From Planctomycetota bacterium (GTDB taxonomy: Bacteria; Planctomycetota; Phycisphaerae; UBA1845; PWPN01): DNA of 64,000 bases. The notes below the pieces were generated by a model. The model ran no database searches. It saw only the letters and a program-made list of their open reading frames with translations, and was not told the DNA's origin. The stretch's first letter is position 1. Every line of letters begins with the position of its first letter. Below are positions 26,406 to 35,771 of this stretch, piece by piece. The translations under genes were made by a program, and so were the position numbers. The stretch lies in assembly GCA_029550525.1 (NCBI GenBank), contig JAKPHF010000003.1:1-64000 (forward strand), read 5' to 3'.

Positions 26406-26894
26406 ATGCGTATTATCACTGATCACGAACAACTTCGTCGCATTGTGGACGACTACCGCGCGGCCGGCCGAACGATCGTGTTCGCCAACGGGGCGTTCGA
26501 CATTCTTCATGTGGGCCACGCTCGATTTCTTCAAGGAGCGGCCGCCGAGGGTGACCTGCTCGTGGTCGGCGTCAACAGCGATGAGTCAATCCGCAAGTAC
26601 AAGGGCCCCGATCGCCCGCTGCAGCCGCTGGCCGAACGCATGGAAATGGTCGCCGCTTTTCGCTGCGTGGATCTGGTCACCAGTTTCGACGAGCCGACCT
26701 GCGACGCCATCCTCGAAATCGTGCGGCCCCACGTGCACGCCAAAGGTCCGGACTACACGCCGGAAAACCTGCCGGAATGGCCGACACTGCAAAGGCTCGG
26801 CATCCGTCTGGCCTCCGTCGGCGATCCCAAGAATCATTCATCGAGCGAACTGATCGACCGCTTGCGCTCGGGCAAGCCAGGGGCTGGGAGCTAG
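26406..26894 (+). CDS. rfaE2: D-glycero-beta-D-manno-heptose 1-phosphate adenylyltransferase
   Basis: This 162-residue nucleotidyltransferase makes ADP-heptose. It carries IVFANGAFDILHVGHARFL with the HxGH motif, GVNSDESIRKYKGPDRPL, and NHSSSELIDRL equivalent to the ISSTxLI motif. It follows rfaE1 by 34 bases, completing a split HldE. The last codons run into a G-rich heptamer array, which supplies the C-terminal GAGS. Confidence 0.95.
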   Translation: MRIITDHEQLRRIVDDYRAAGRTIVFANGAFDILHVGHARFLQGAAAEGDLLVVGVNSDESIRKYKGPDRPLQPLAERMEMVAAFRCVDLVTSFDEPTCDAILEIVRPHVHAKGPDYTPENLPEWPTLQRLGIRLASVGDPKNHSSSELIDRLRSGKPGAGS

Positions 26895-26938
26895 CGCCGG
26901 GGCCGGGGGACTAGGGCCTGGGGGCTGGGGTCTTGGGG
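26879..26938. repeat. Degenerate heptamer array, GGGGCTG type
   Basis: The stretch is built from GGGGCTG, GGAGCTA, GGGGCCG, GGGACTA, GGGCCTG and GGGGCTG units. It begins inside the last codons of rfaE2 and ends at the palindrome at 26939. Confidence 0.6.
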
Positions 26939-26957
26939 GGCGGGCGTCTCGCCCGCC
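26939..26957. repeat. Palindrome GGCGGGCGTCTCGCCCGCC
   Basis: A perfect 7-bp inverted repeat around GTCTC, of the same family as 653-671 with a changed centre. Confidence 0.7.
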
Positions 26958-27007
26958 TTATACGTGGGATCGGTCTGTATCGCGTGGGACGAGGATCTTC
27001 TCGTCCG

Positions 27008-27042
27008 GCTCAGAGCTCATAGCTCACAGCTTATAGCTCACA
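27008..27042. repeat. Degenerate heptamer array, AGCTCAN type
   Basis: GGCTCAG, AGCTCAT, AGCTCAC, AGCTTAT and AGCTCAC follow each other up to the stop codon of the acetyltransferase gene on the minus strand, whose 3' end they form. Confidence 0.7.
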
Positions 27043-27546
27043 TCAGGTCAATCTCAGCACATAGGCCTGGTCGCAGCTCGACAGCAGGCGGTCTGCATCA
27101 GCGGCCACCGGCACGAAGCCGTGGCTGAGGTACAGTCCGATGGCCTCACTCAGCGTGGAATTGGTTTCGAGCCACACTTCGCTGAACCCGCTGCGACGGG
27201 CGGCATCGAGCATGTCGTTCAGGAGCCGCTTGCCCAGGCCGCGACCGCGAGCGGGCTTCTCGATGTACATCTTGCACAACTCGGCCCGACCATCGCCCAA
27301 GGGGCACAGACCTGCGCAGCCCACGATGCGGCCGTCCGCGTCCTCGATTACTTCGAAGCAGCCGCCGCGCTCGAAGTAGTTCCCGTTCAGGTCGTCGAGA
27401 TCGACGTCGGCCCGGCCACTGTCATCCAACACACCGTATTCGAGCCGCACGTTGTGCAGGACGCGCCGGATCGCCGGCAGATCCGCCATGTTGGCCCGCC
27501 GAACGGCAAATGCGCTGCCGTTATGCTCGCGATGCTCGGATGGCAT
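27043..27546 (-). CDS. GNAT-family N-acetyltransferase
   Basis: This 167-residue acetyltransferase has motif A in CKMYIEKPARGRGLGKRLLNDM, where RGRGLG binds the acetyl-CoA pyrophosphate. It continues VWLETNSTLSEAIGLYLSHGF, the usual motif B with a C-terminal Tyr/Gly turn. The acceptor is unknown; GFxPV-type small-molecule or amino-acid acetylation is typical. The ATG at 27546 has AAGAAGG about 10 bases upstream. A heptamer array adjoins the stop. Confidence 0.88.
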   Translation of the reverse strand: MPSEHREHNGSAFAVRRANMADLPAIRRVLHNVRLEYGVLDDSGRADVDLDDLNGNYFERGGCFEVIEDADGRIVGCAGLCPLGDGRAELCKMYIEKPARGRGLGKRLLNDMLDAARRSGFSEVWLETNSTLSEAIGLYLSHGFVPVAADADRLLSSCDQAYVLRLT

Positions 27547-27700
27547 ATTAATGGCCCTTCTTGGTGCCGCGGAGCTGCGTGGTCGAACAACACCGGCCAT
27601 TGTACACCAACTTCTTGTCGAAGTGGGCCCAGTGCGATTTCCGCCCAGTCAGTCTCGCGTGGACAGGGTTCGTCGTGCACGCGCGTTTCTTCGATCAGAG

Positions 27701-27719
27701 GCGGGCGAGACGCCCGCCC
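27701..27719. repeat. Palindrome GGCGGGCGAGACGCCCGCC
   Basis: A perfect 7-bp inverted repeat, the reverse-strand version of the copy at 26939-26957. A decayed relative (CCGGGCAAGATGCTCG) lies at about 27799-27815. Confidence 0.7.
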
Positions 27720-27828
27720 CCCGAAAACACCGCTGATAGAAAGGGTTCATCAGCCGGCCGAACCGCATGATGGGCTAGTGCGTCTCGCCCGGTCGGAGCC
27801 GGGCAAGATGCTCGCCCCCCGTCGCATC

Positions 27829-27863
27829 TGGCTCACAGCTCAGAGCTCATAGCTCACAGCTTC
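27829..27863. repeat. Degenerate heptamer array, AGCTCAN type
   Basis: GGCTCAC, AGCTCAG, AGCTCAT, AGCTCAC and AGCTTC lead directly into the stop codon of the minus-strand peptidase gene. Confidence 0.7.
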
Positions 27864-27867
27864 TTCA

Positions 27868-29391
27868 TCACTTCACCGGCGGCGGTACGACCAGCGGTCC
27901 GTCCCAGGTGGCGAGCTTGCGGCAGATGCTGTCCTGGAGGGTGTGGGCGGACATGCCTGCTGACCGGGTAGTGTCGTTGCAGAGGATGGCGAACGCATAG
28001 CGGCGATTCTTGGGACCGGTGACATAGCCGCTGAGCGTGGCGACGCCGGCGATGTGGCCCGTCTTGCCGAAGACTTTGCCTTTCAGTTCGCGCATCCGCT
28101 TGCGCAATGTGCCCTCGCCGCCTGCTTCGGCCAGGTTGGACAGCCATTCTCTCTGACGCGGATGGCGATCCATGTACACCAGCACGCCGGTGAGCACGGC
28201 GGCCGTAATGCGGTTCGAGTGACTCAATCCCGATCCGTCGTCGATGACGCAACCTTCGTGCTTCAGCCCGAGCTTGTCGAGGAACAACTCCATCACCTGT
28301 CGGCCGCTCGCATAGCTGCCCACGCGAGGATTGTCGATCGCTCCGACGTATGCGCCGACCGCCTTCAACAGCGCTTCGGCGAAGAGGTTCTGGCTGTCCC
28401 TGTTGCTGCGCTGGAACAGCTCGGGCAGCGTCTGTTCGTGACGAGCGATAATATCGAGATCGGGGGGAATCCGGCCGTCACCCAGGCGGATGCGCTCGCG
28501 GCGGATCTGGCCGTCGATGGCGATGCCTTTGGCGGCCAGGACGGTGCGGAGCGTGCTGGCGAAGAACATGCCCGGATCCACGATGGTCAGCGACGTTGCG
28601 CTCTCGGCACTGCCGGCTTTGGACACCGAACCGCTGACGGTGACGGTGACCGGGTTGGAGCCGGTCCGGCGGATGACGGGCTCGCCTTTGGCGGCAGTTT
28701 TGCAGGTGTTCTTCAGCTCGACGTAAGGCGTGTTGGGAATCAGCGTCACCACCGCCGGCGCGCCGATCGCTCCGCCGGGCTTGACCACCACGTCCACGCA
28801 GTTGTCGTTGAAATTCAAGCCGCCCACCGGCGCGACGTACCAGTTCTGCATCTGATTCTTGAACTGCGTGGCCCAGCTGGGATTGACGTGCTCCTGCTCG
28901 AAGACATAGTCGTCGAACAGCAGGTCGCCGCGGATCCGGGTGACGCCGGCGGCTTCGAGTTTATCGGCCCATTCGTGAAACACGCTGGTGATGGGCTTTC
29001 CCGCCGCCCGCGCCAGTTTGGGGTCGCCGGTGGCCGGATCGCCGGCTCCGATGACGACGAGGTCGTTGCCTCGGCGGGCCAGCACGGTGGTGAACTTGAA
29101 GTCGGCCGGCAGCAGGACCATGGCGGCCGCGGTGGTAAGAATCTTCTGGTTGCTGGCCGGCTTGAACGGTTCGTGGGCGTTCAGTTCGTAAAGGATCGTC
29201 GGTTGATCATCGAGCACGACGATTTGCACGCCGACCCGCATCTTGCCGATTTTGGGCGACGACAGCAGGGCGTGAATCTCACTGGCCAGCGAGGCGGGCG
29301 GGGCGGCGTGGGCGACGGTGGCCGCGAGCAGCAGAACCACGCTCACGAGGATTGGCCGCGAGCGATGCGGAAAGGGGACAACGGTTCGCAC
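27868..29391 (-). CDS. dacB: D-alanyl-D-alanine carboxypeptidase/endopeptidase, PBP4 type
   Basis: This peptidase S13 protein of about 507 residues acts on peptidoglycan stem peptides in the periplasm. A signal peptide ends at TVAHAA. All three active-site motifs are present: the nucleophile in KPASNQKILTTAAA (SxxK), SRDSQNLF area for SxN (DSQN), and VFGKTGHIAG (KTG), plus IDDGSGLSHSN. The start is placed at GTG 29391 because AAAGGAG lies 5 bases before it, inside the first codons of a slightly longer ATG frame (29406). Its presence supports a peptidoglycan wall in this planctomycete. Confidence 0.94.
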   Translation of the reverse strand: MRTVVPFPHRSRPILVSVVLLLAATVAHAAPPASLASEIHALLSSPKIGKMRVGVQIVVLDDQPTILYELNAHEPFKPASNQKILTTAAAMVLLPADFKFTTVLARRGNDLVVIGAGDPATGDPKLARAAGKPITSVFHEWADKLEAAGVTRIRGDLLFDDYVFEQEHVNPSWATQFKNQMQNWYVAPVGGLNFNDNCVDVVVKPGGAIGAPAVVTLIPNTPYVELKNTCKTAAKGEPVIRRTGSNPVTVTVSGSVSKAGSAESATSLTIVDPGMFFASTLRTVLAAKGIAIDGQIRRERIRLGDGRIPPDLDIIARHEQTLPELFQRSNRDSQNLFAEALLKAVGAYVGAIDNPRVGSYASGRQVMELFLDKLGLKHEGCVIDDGSGLSHSNRITAAVLTGVLVYMDRHPRQREWLSNLAEAGGEGTLRKRMRELKGKVFGKTGHIAGVATLSGYVTGPKNRRYAFAILCNDTTRSAGMSAHTLQDSICRKLATWDGPLVVPPPVK

Positions 29392-29443
29392 GACGACTCC
29401 TTTCATTCGGCGAACGGCACTGTTCCTGACGGCCGCTATTTCG

Positions 29444-29472
29444 TTGACCGGCGCCGTCCACAGGGATAGACT
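29444..29472 (+). promoter_or_regulatory. Promoter of the receiver-like/GGDEF operon
   Basis: TTGACC (29444-29449), exact 17-base spacer, TAGACT (29467-29472). It points toward the gene at 29597 with a leader of about 118 bases. Confidence 0.65.
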
Positions 29473-29596
29473 AGTATCAGGTTACGCCCCACAACGCAAC
29501 ACGTTAAATCCGCGAAAACACGCATTTTCCACGCGTGTTTCGCGGGCGATCCGAGGGGAAGTCGGTCCGACGGGGGGCGGGCTCCGGGAGCCAACC

Positions 29597-30685
29597 ATGC
29601 CGGTTGCCAATCAGCGCCAATTGCCAGTCATTTACGTGGCCGGTTCCGCCCGTGAGCTGCCGGCCGAGGTGCAGGATTGGCTGGGCCGGGCCGAGACCTG
29701 CGCGGTAGCCTCGCCGCATCTCTATGACATGCTCGCGCAATTGGCCCGCGGCAAGAAATTCGCAGCCGTCATCGTGAATATCCAGTCAGTGGACTGGAGC
29801 GAGATGGAGTTCTTCGACCATGCGATGCGGCTGAGTCGCCATACGCCGATCTATGTCGCCGGGCCGGTCCAGCAGCGGGCCAAGCTCGAGGCGGCCTGTC
29901 GGCGCGGGGCGCGCCTGTTCGACGCGTTGGGCCTCGAAGAGCACTGCCGGTCGATCGCGGAGAGTCACCCGCCGAGGTCATGCGAGCGTGCGGCGTCCGA
30001 GCCGCACGAGGCGGCCGCGGCCGCGCCGTCGGTTGAGGCCGAGGCCGCGAGCACGCAAGCCGTGGGCGACGAGTGGGGCGAGTCGCCGGTCGCACGCTCC
30101 ATGCCCGTTCAATCCTGCAAACCGTGGTCGTCGCCGGTCCGGCTGGCCGAACCGTGCGACGAGGCGGCGGACGAGTCGGACGGAATATCCGTCGAATCGG
30201 ATGCGGAGGCGGCGAGCAGCAGCCCGCCGGAAGCTGCGGAAACCATCGTTGACGAGGCCGCGCAGGCATTAAAGGAGACGGTTCAGCCCGCCTCCGGAAA
30301 CAAGTCTGAAGAAGGCAGCGATGGGCCGACACCGGCGGAGGAACTCGCGGGATCGGCGCCGCCGGCGGACGCGGGTCAAACCCCGCAGGATTCGGAGCAG
30401 GACCGGGAAGCGCCAGTGGTGTTTCCCTGGTCGGTGGTCCCAAATCGACCCAAACGCACACCGCCGAGCGCGGTGGTGCCGGCGGACACCGATAAGCCGC
30501 CGAGTGGTGGGCCGGCCAACGCGAGCGGGCAGGCGGGCGCATCCCTGACGAGTCAGCCGGCGCGGCGGTCCACCGGTGCCAACTGGGCGGATCCGCCGTT
30601 TCGGAGTGTGCGTTTGACGGCTGAGGAAATCGCCGCACTCATGGGCCCGACGCAGCGGCCATCATCCCCGGAGGCTCACACATGA
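29597..30685 (+). CDS. Receiver-like protein with long disordered tail, signalling partner of the GGDEF protein
   Basis: A 362-residue protein. Residues 8-105 resemble a degenerate response-regulator receiver (LPVIYVAGSARELP, KFAAVIVNIQSVDW, TPIYVAGP) without an obvious phosphorylatable Asp pocket. Residues 120-340 are Ala/Glu/Ser/Pro-rich and likely disordered. The C-terminus is ordered again (FRSVRLTAEEIAALMGP), like a short interaction motif. GGGAG lies 6 bases before the ATG. Its stop overlaps the next start by four bases (ATGA), so it is translationally coupled to the diguanylate cyclase gene. No family could be named. Confidence 0.7.
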   Translation: MPVANQRQLPVIYVAGSARELPAEVQDWLGRAETCAVASPHLYDMLAQLARGKKFAAVIVNIQSVDWSEMEFFDHAMRLSRHTPIYVAGPVQQRAKLEAACRRGARLFDALGLEEHCRSIAESHPPRSCERAASEPHEAAAAAPSVEAEAASTQAVGDEWGESPVARSMPVQSCKPWSSPVRLAEPCDEAADESDGISVESDAEAASSSPPEAAETIVDEAAQALKETVQPASGNKSEEGSDGPTPAEELAGSAPPADAGQTPQDSEQDREAPVVFPWSVVPNRPKRTPPSAVVPADTDKPPSGGPANASGQAGASLTSQPARRSTGANWADPPFRSVRLTAEEIAALMGPTQRPSSPEAHT

Positions 30686-31986
30686 TCCCGCGCGACTTGG
30701 GCCTGCTCGCTCGCGAACGGCTGCTGGTGGTGCACGATCCGGCCGACCTGGCCCGCATGGTCCGCAACCGCTATCCGCAGTTCGACGTGATCAGCAGTGA
30801 CAGCTATATGTCGGGCATCGCGGCGCTGGCGGGCGAGCCGGTGCGGGGCGTGCTCGTGGGGGTCGACCCGGCGGCTCGCAAGCTGGACCAGGCGATTGCC
30901 GGCCTGCGCAAGGCGGCGGGCAACTCGTCGCGATTGGTCTTGTGCTGCCTGCCGAGTGGCGAGCCGTTGGCTCGGCAGGTGGTTTCGGCAGGCGCGGACG
31001 ACTACCTCATCTATCCGCCGCTCGGCCGCGAACTGGATTGCGCGCTGGCCCTGCCGGCAGCGGGCGAATTGGCCGTCGATTCGGCCGCCGGCGAAGCGTT
31101 GCCTTCGTGGGAGGAACTGGTATCGCTGGCCGACGCCCTGTCCGAGCTGGGCGGAGGACGCCGTCCATTGCTCGAGCGTCTGTGCCGCATGATCGCTCAA
31201 TCCATGCGAGTGACCAGCGTGCGGATCCTGGTCAAGGACGACACGGTTTACGTGGGTGATCCGAAGACCGAACCTGCACTGGCTGAGCCCATCGTCTCTC
31301 AGGGCCGACCCGTCGGCAAGATCCTGGTAGGGCCTCGCCAGCGAGCACCATTCTCGGTAGGCGAGGTGGAGAAGATTCGGCATTACGGCCGGTTGATCGC
31401 CCACTTGCTCGAAGCCGCCGATCGCCAGCAGCAGTGGCAAAATCTGGCCATGATTGACGAGGTCAGCGGGTTGCCTAATCGCCGCTACCTCTTGAAGGCG
31501 CTCGAGGAGCTGTTGCGTCGGGCCAACACTGAACGCTTCCGGGTGACGGTCCTGTTTTTCGATCTGGACGGCTTCAAGCACTTCAACGACACGTACGGGC
31601 ACAGCGCAGGCGACGCTGTCGTTCGCGAAACCGCCCAGTTGCTCCGCAAGCATTGCCGCAAAGACGACATCGTGGCTCGCTACGCGGGCGACGAATTCGT
31701 GGTGGTGTTCTGGGATGCGGAGGAACCCCGGGTAAGCGGCTCCAAACACCCGACCGACGTCCTCATGGTTTTGCGGAGGTTTCGCAAGGCACTCGAGTCG
31801 CACGAGTTCGGCAAGCTTGGCCCCGAGGCCATCGGCCACATTACAATTAGTGGCGGGTTGGCGAGTTATCCGTGGGATGCCAACACCGCGGAGGAACTGA
31901 TCGAGAAAGCCGACCGGGCCATGCTCGAGGCCAAGCGGGCGGGCAAGAATCGCATCTATCTTGTGGGCTCGCAGGAGGAGGCCTAG
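30682..31986 (+). CDS. Diguanylate cyclase with N-terminal receiver-like domain
   Basis: A 434-residue protein. Residues 10-125 form a receiver-like domain (RLLVVHDPADLARMV, VLVGVDPAAR, AGADDYLIYPPL). Residues 140-245 look like a GAF-type sensor region. From about residue 255 the GGDEF domain begins (MIDEVSGLPNRRYLLKALEE), with LFFDLDGFKHFNDTYGH and the active-site loop RYAGDEFVVVF. AGDEF is an active variant of GGDEF. RKDD five residues before the loop is an intact RxxD inhibitory site, so cyclic di-GMP feedback is likely. It would make cyclic di-GMP and could govern attachment together with the Tad pilus; that link is inference. Confidence 0.9.
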   Translation: MIPRDLGLLARERLLVVHDPADLARMVRNRYPQFDVISSDSYMSGIAALAGEPVRGVLVGVDPAARKLDQAIAGLRKAAGNSSRLVLCCLPSGEPLARQVVSAGADDYLIYPPLGRELDCALALPAAGELAVDSAAGEALPSWEELVSLADALSELGGGRRPLLERLCRMIAQSMRVTSVRILVKDDTVYVGDPKTEPALAEPIVSQGRPVGKILVGPRQRAPFSVGEVEKIRHYGRLIAHLLEAADRQQQWQNLAMIDEVSGLPNRRYLLKALEELLRRANTERFRVTVLFFDLDGFKHFNDTYGHSAGDAVVRETAQLLRKHCRKDDIVARYAGDEFVVVFWDAEEPRVSGSKHPTDVLMVLRRFRKALESHEFGKLGPEAIGHITISGGLASYPWDANTAEELIEKADRAMLEAKRAGKNRIYLVGSQEEA

Positions 31987-32025
31987 GCGAGCGGCTCCGG
32001 CATCCGATTTGCGTCGGAGTGTGCC

Positions 32026-32394
32026 ATGTACGATGGAATCGATTGCCCCCGTTGCGCCCGCCGCAATCCCGGCCGGGCGAAATTCTGTGCGAACTGCGGC
32101 CTCAGTTTTCTATCCGCCGGCGTGATCCCGGACACTCGTCGAGAGCCTGCCAAGGGCGGGGGTTTGGTCGGCGTGCTGGCCGGCTTCGTGCTGGTCTTTG
32201 TTCTGGTGGCGCTCCTGTCGTTCGTGCGTGCGGTGCTGCCCGGCCCCGGCGACTTCCGTGGCCGATGCCTGCTCCCGGTTGAACAGGAGCAGGTTCGTGT
32301 CCTGCCCGGCGAACGCAACCGCCTTCTTCATCACGACGCCGACTGGATCGTCGAGCCGCCCCGGACGGTTACGCATCTGCACCGGCCATGGTGA
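32026..32394 (+). CDS. Small membrane protein with N-terminal zinc ribbon
   Basis: This 122-residue protein begins with a zinc-ribbon pair, CPRC and CANC (residues 7-24), then one membrane span (about residues 48-68, LVGVLAGFVLVFVLVALLSF). The tail has no recognised domain. It lies 39 bases behind the GGDEF gene, probably in the same operon. Such cytosolic CxxC-CxxC plus one-span proteins are frequent in planctomycetes but have no assigned role. Confidence 0.7.
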   Translation: MYDGIDCPRCARRNPGRAKFCANCGLSFLSAGVIPDTRREPAKGGGLVGVLAGFVLVFVLVALLSFVRAVLPGPGDFRGRCLLPVEQEQVRVLPGERNRLLHHDADWIVEPPRTVTHLHRPW

Positions 32395-32398
32395 CCGT

Positions 32399-32560
32399 TG
32401 GGAGCTTTCAGCTATCAGCCATCAGCCATGGGCCATGAGTGATCCGCTCTCAGCCGGCTATTGCCCGCCGCCTTTGCAACGAAGACGTTGCCCAAGCTAA
32501 GCAGCTGCGTCAAATATATGGCTCAAGGTCCACAGCTCAGAGTTCATGGCTCATTGAGAG
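32399..32560. repeat. Degenerate heptamer arrays between the zinc-ribbon and PpiC genes
   Basis: Units GAGCTTT, CAGCTAT, CAGCCAT, CAGCCAT, GGGCCAT, GAGTGAT run to about 32447. A second block with CAGCTCA and GGCTCA lies at 32518-32556. A short GCCCGCC element sits between. No gene is supported in 32395-32674. Confidence 0.55.
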
Positions 32561-32674
32561 CAGAGGCCCCGGAGAGGGACTTGACCGGCTGGACCGCTGT
32601 CGATAGCCTGCGCGGCGCAAACGGGCGGATTCACCTTCGCCCGGTCCTCCAGTGCCTGTTCATGAGGGAGAAGG

Positions 32675-33820
32675 ATGTTCGTGCGTGCAGGAAAACACGC
32701 GATCTGTCTGGCCATGGCGACGGGGCTGACTGCAGTCCTGGCGGGTTGTACGGAGAAGCCGCCGGTCGGCTTGCCGGTCGAGCGGGCGTGGGAATCGCCG
32801 CCTGCCCCATCCGTGGCCGCTCAAACGCCCGGGAGTGCGGGGGCGGGGCCGGCGATGACGGCCGATCCGGGCGAGACCTCCACGCAGCCGGCAGGTGCCG
32901 GTGCTGCGGACGGCGGCGTTGCCGATTCGCGTTCGTCCACGGTGGTGGCCACGGTGAACGGTGAAGCCATCACCGAGGCCCGCCTGTTCGACATGCTCGT
33001 GGACAGCCACGGTTTGGCCGTTCTCGAGCAGCTGATCTTGCTCACTGCGGCCAAGCAGCGGGCCGCCGAGCTGTCGGTCACCGTGACGCCTGCGGACATC
33101 GCCGCCGCCGAGGACGAGGCCCTTCGGCGGATTGCCGCGCCGGTGGGCGACCCGCAAGCCGCCCCGCTGGATCGCCCGGCCGCCGAACGGCTCCTGGCCG
33201 AGTTCCTGCGGCTCAAGGGACTCTCGCGGACGGAATGGGATTGCCGGATGGAGCAGCGGGCTTATCTGCGAAAGATCGCCGAGGCGGAGGTCGCCAAGAT
33301 GGAGGTGACCGAGCAGATGTTGCGCGATGAGTACGCCCTGGCCTACGGCGAACGGGTGCAGATCCGGCACATCCAGACCTCCAGCCACGAGGCAATCAAC
33401 CGAGCGGCCGCCATGCTGGTCACGACGTCCTTCGAGGAAGTGGCCAGGCAGTTGAGCGAGAACGCCATCACGCGCGAGCAGGGGGGGCTCATGCCGCCGT
33501 TCACGCGGCACGACGGAGCTGTGCCGCCGCTCATTCGCGAGCAGGCGTTCACGCTCGAGCCGGGCAGCACTTCGCCGCCCATGCGGGAGGGCGCCTGGTA
33601 CCACATCATCAAGGTGGAGCGCAGGTTCCCGGCCAGCGGCGTGGGATTCGAGAATGTCGAGCCCGACACGCTGCGCAAGTCGTTGACCGATCGGCTGACA
33701 CGGCAGCGCACGGACGAACTCGACGCGGAGTTGTTCCAGTCCGCTCGCATCCAGATTCGCCATACCAAACTGGATCAGCAGTTTCGGGAGCGTCACCGCC
33801 AGCGCCAGGCCGCGCGGTGA
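32675..33820 (+). CDS. SurA/PpiC-like peptidyl-prolyl isomerase lipoprotein
   Basis: A 381-residue lipoprotein: signal peptide with lipobox TAVLAGC, then a Pro/Ala-rich linker to about residue 85. A SurA N-terminal-like domain follows (VATVNGEAITEARLFDML), then helices, and a PpiC-type parvulin domain (VQIRHIQTSSHEAINRA, FEEVARQLSE, AFTLEPGSTSPPM, YHIIKVERRF). It probably assists folding of outer-membrane or exported proteins in the periplasm. The parvulin catalytic residues are only partly conserved, so it may be mainly a chaperone. GGGAG lies 5 bases before the ATG. Confidence 0.85.
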   Translation: MFVRAGKHAICLAMATGLTAVLAGCTEKPPVGLPVERAWESPPAPSVAAQTPGSAGAGPAMTADPGETSTQPAGAGAADGGVADSRSSTVVATVNGEAITEARLFDMLVDSHGLAVLEQLILLTAAKQRAAELSVTVTPADIAAAEDEALRRIAAPVGDPQAAPLDRPAAERLLAEFLRLKGLSRTEWDCRMEQRAYLRKIAEAEVAKMEVTEQMLRDEYALAYGERVQIRHIQTSSHEAINRAAAMLVTTSFEEVARQLSENAITREQGGLMPPFTRHDGAVPPLIREQAFTLEPGSTSPPMREGAWYHIIKVERRFPASGVGFENVEPDTLRKSLTDRLTRQRTDELDAELFQSARIQIRHTKLDQQFRERHRQRQAAR

Positions 33821-33872
33821 GCTTGCTTGGCGTCGGGCGGTGTCATTGTGATCCAGGCAGCCTGCCTGCACA

Positions 33873-33893
33873 GTGCACGCTGGAAACGTGCAC
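33873..33893. repeat. Inverted repeat between convergent genes
   Basis: GTGCACG and CGTGCAC flank seven bases. It sits between the ends of the PpiC-like gene and the calcium-repeat lipoprotein gene and could act as a shared stop signal, though no T-run follows on either strand. Confidence 0.5.
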
Positions 33894-33952
33894 CACATGA
33901 GCGTGTGCCACAAGTGCGCGAACGACCGGCAGATCGCACGCGGCGTGCGGGC

Positions 33953-35698
33953 CTAAGGGCAGGCCGCCGGGGCAATCAAATGCGTGGACGAGAACCTCGC
34001 GCCGCATGTGCTGGTCTCGCAGGTTGTATCACTTCCCTGGTACGTGCCGCCAATGAGCTGACAAACGGTTGGATCGAGATCCAGGCACCCGCCATCCCCG
34101 TGGCAGCACGCACCAACTGACGGCGGCGAGAGACAACTCTGGCAGGAACTGTACGGTCCCATCCACATTCCGTCCTTGGCGGCACATTCCGCTTCGGTCA
34201 TTTGCTCATTGCATTTGTCATCGGGCAGGCAGCAGGCGCCGACCGGGGGCGTGCAATACGTGGCGTGCAAGTCGCAGCGGGTGCACGATCCCAGCGGGGT
34301 TCCTCCGAGAAGGATGCAGGTGTCCGGCGTGAGATCCGAGCAACTGCCGTCGTGCTCGAAGCAGCACGCCTCAGCGGCCGGACAAACGGCGACATCGCAA
34401 CTGCTGCCGGGGCCTTGCGTGACGCCGCCACTTTCGCGGCATACAACCGGGTCCAACTCCGCGCAGCTACCGTCCGGCAGACAGCACGCCTCCGTCGGCG
34501 GCGCACACAGGTCGGCGGTGCAGACACTGCCAGGGCCTTGAGGCGTGCCTTGCCTCTCGACGCATTCCGCCAGTGGCAGATCGGCGCAGATGCCGCCCTC
34601 CAGGCAGCAGGCTTCGAGTTCCGACGGCTGATAGCAGGCCACGGTCGCACACGTGAAGCCAGAGCCCCACGGCGAGCCGCCGGCCAGCAGGCAGTCGTCA
34701 TATGGCAGATCCTGGCAGGTGTCGTCGGGCAGGCAACAGGCGAACCGTTCCTCGCAGTCGTCCGGAGTGCCGTTACCGTTGGCATCGGGGTCGCACGCGT
34801 CGGGAACGCCATTGTGATTGCAATCCTGGCCGGTCAGTTCGCATGCGTCGGGGACGCCGTTGCCGTTACAGTCGGCGCACGAGGCGTCGCCCGGCGGACA
34901 ATCAAGAATCGTGCAGGCATCGCCTCTGTTGTCGCCGTCGCAGTCCTCCTGGGCTGGATTGGTCACCGTGGGGCAGTTGTCGCAGGCGTCGCCCAAGCCG
35001 TCGCCATCCTGATCGGCCTGATCGGGGTTCGCTACCCCCAAGCAGTTGTCCTGCGAATCGGGCACGCCGTCCTTATCGCTGTCCGGGATCTCCTGGCCAG
35101 GAGACTCGAGGCAATCGGTGATGCCGTTATTGTTCTCATCGACGTCGGGCACGCCGCAGCCGCAGACCCCTGGTAGTTCTTTGGCCGGGTCGTCCGGGCA
35201 CAAATCGAACGGATCGGGGATGATGTAATCGAGTACGTCATTTTCGACGAAATCCTGGACGGCCAGCCACACGGTATGCGGCGTGGGACCGTGATCGACG
35301 TAGCTGCCGACGACTTCGACCCGGGTCGTGCGGTCGGGACCGACGGCGCTCATGGTGGTCTGCGGTGGGACACGCAACTGCGAGAGATGGACTTCGAGAT
35401 CGGATACAAAGAATCGGATGGTTACATCCGCGGCAACACGGCTCCGGCTCACGACGCGCACGCTGACCGGCAGACCCAACTCGGGGAGGTTCTGGCCCGC
35501 GGGCGAAGCAGCATTGATGGCGCCGTAAGTCGTGCGACCGCCGTTTGACGGCTGGTTCGTGCCGGAATCGGTTTGCGGATCACTGTTCCCATCCCAAGCG
35601 GGCGACGAGGAGAAGCCCAGTTGATCGAGGAAATCGCACGCTTGAATCAGTGCGAGCAGGGCTCCACACAACAACAGCACACACGCGGAATACCTCAT
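33953..35698 (-). CDS. Cys-rich lipoprotein with thrombospondin type 3-like calcium repeats
   Basis: A 581-residue secreted lipoprotein: signal with lipobox ALIQAC at about residue 21. Residues 60-165 form an uncharacterised beta-rich domain. Residues 165-315 carry Asp/Asn-rich thrombospondin type 3 calcium motifs ([40 protein letters not shown]). Residues 320-565 consist of six tandem modules of about 38 residues with the pattern ACCxxDGxC-DL-C-GG-G-C-C, six cysteines each. It should be disulfide- and calcium-stabilised on the cell surface. AGAGG lies 6 bases before the ATG, and a -10 TATAAT lies upstream. The function of the module is unknown to me. Confidence 0.85.
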   Translation of the reverse strand: MRYSACVLLLCGALLALIQACDFLDQLGFSSSPAWDGNSDPQTDSGTNQPSNGGRTTYGAINAASPAGQNLPELGLPVSVRVVSRSRVAADVTIRFFVSDLEVHLSQLRVPPQTTMSAVGPDRTTRVEVVGSYVDHGPTPHTVWLAVQDFVENDVLDYIIPDPFDLCPDDPAKELPGVCGCGVPDVDENNNGITDCLESPGQEIPDSDKDGVPDSQDNCLGVANPDQADQDGDGLGDACDNCPTVTNPAQEDCDGDNRGDACTILDCPPGDASCADCNGNGVPDACELTGQDCNHNGVPDACDPDANGNGTPDDCEERFACCLPDDTCQDLPYDDCLLAGGSPWGSGFTCATVACYQPSELEACCLEGGICADLPLAECVERQGTPQGPGSVCTADLCAPPTEACCLPDGSCAELDPVVCRESGGVTQGPGSSCDVAVCPAAEACCFEHDGSCSDLTPDTCILLGGTPLGSCTRCDLHATYCTPPVGACCLPDDKCNEQMTEAECAAKDGMWMGPYSSCQSCLSPPSVGACCHGDGGCLDLDPTVCQLIGGTYQGSDTTCETSTCGARFSSTHLIAPAACP

Positions 35699-35771
35699 GT
35701 GAACCTCTTCCCCCTACGAACGGAATCGCGGCCGTCCGAGAGTCCCTGCTCCTACATCCTCATGACACTCT

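Noticed and set aside
34202..35176. 324-residue plus-strand frame
   Set aside because: It is the antisense shadow of the Cys-rich lipoprotein gene, whose signal peptide, ribosome site and repeats are clear.
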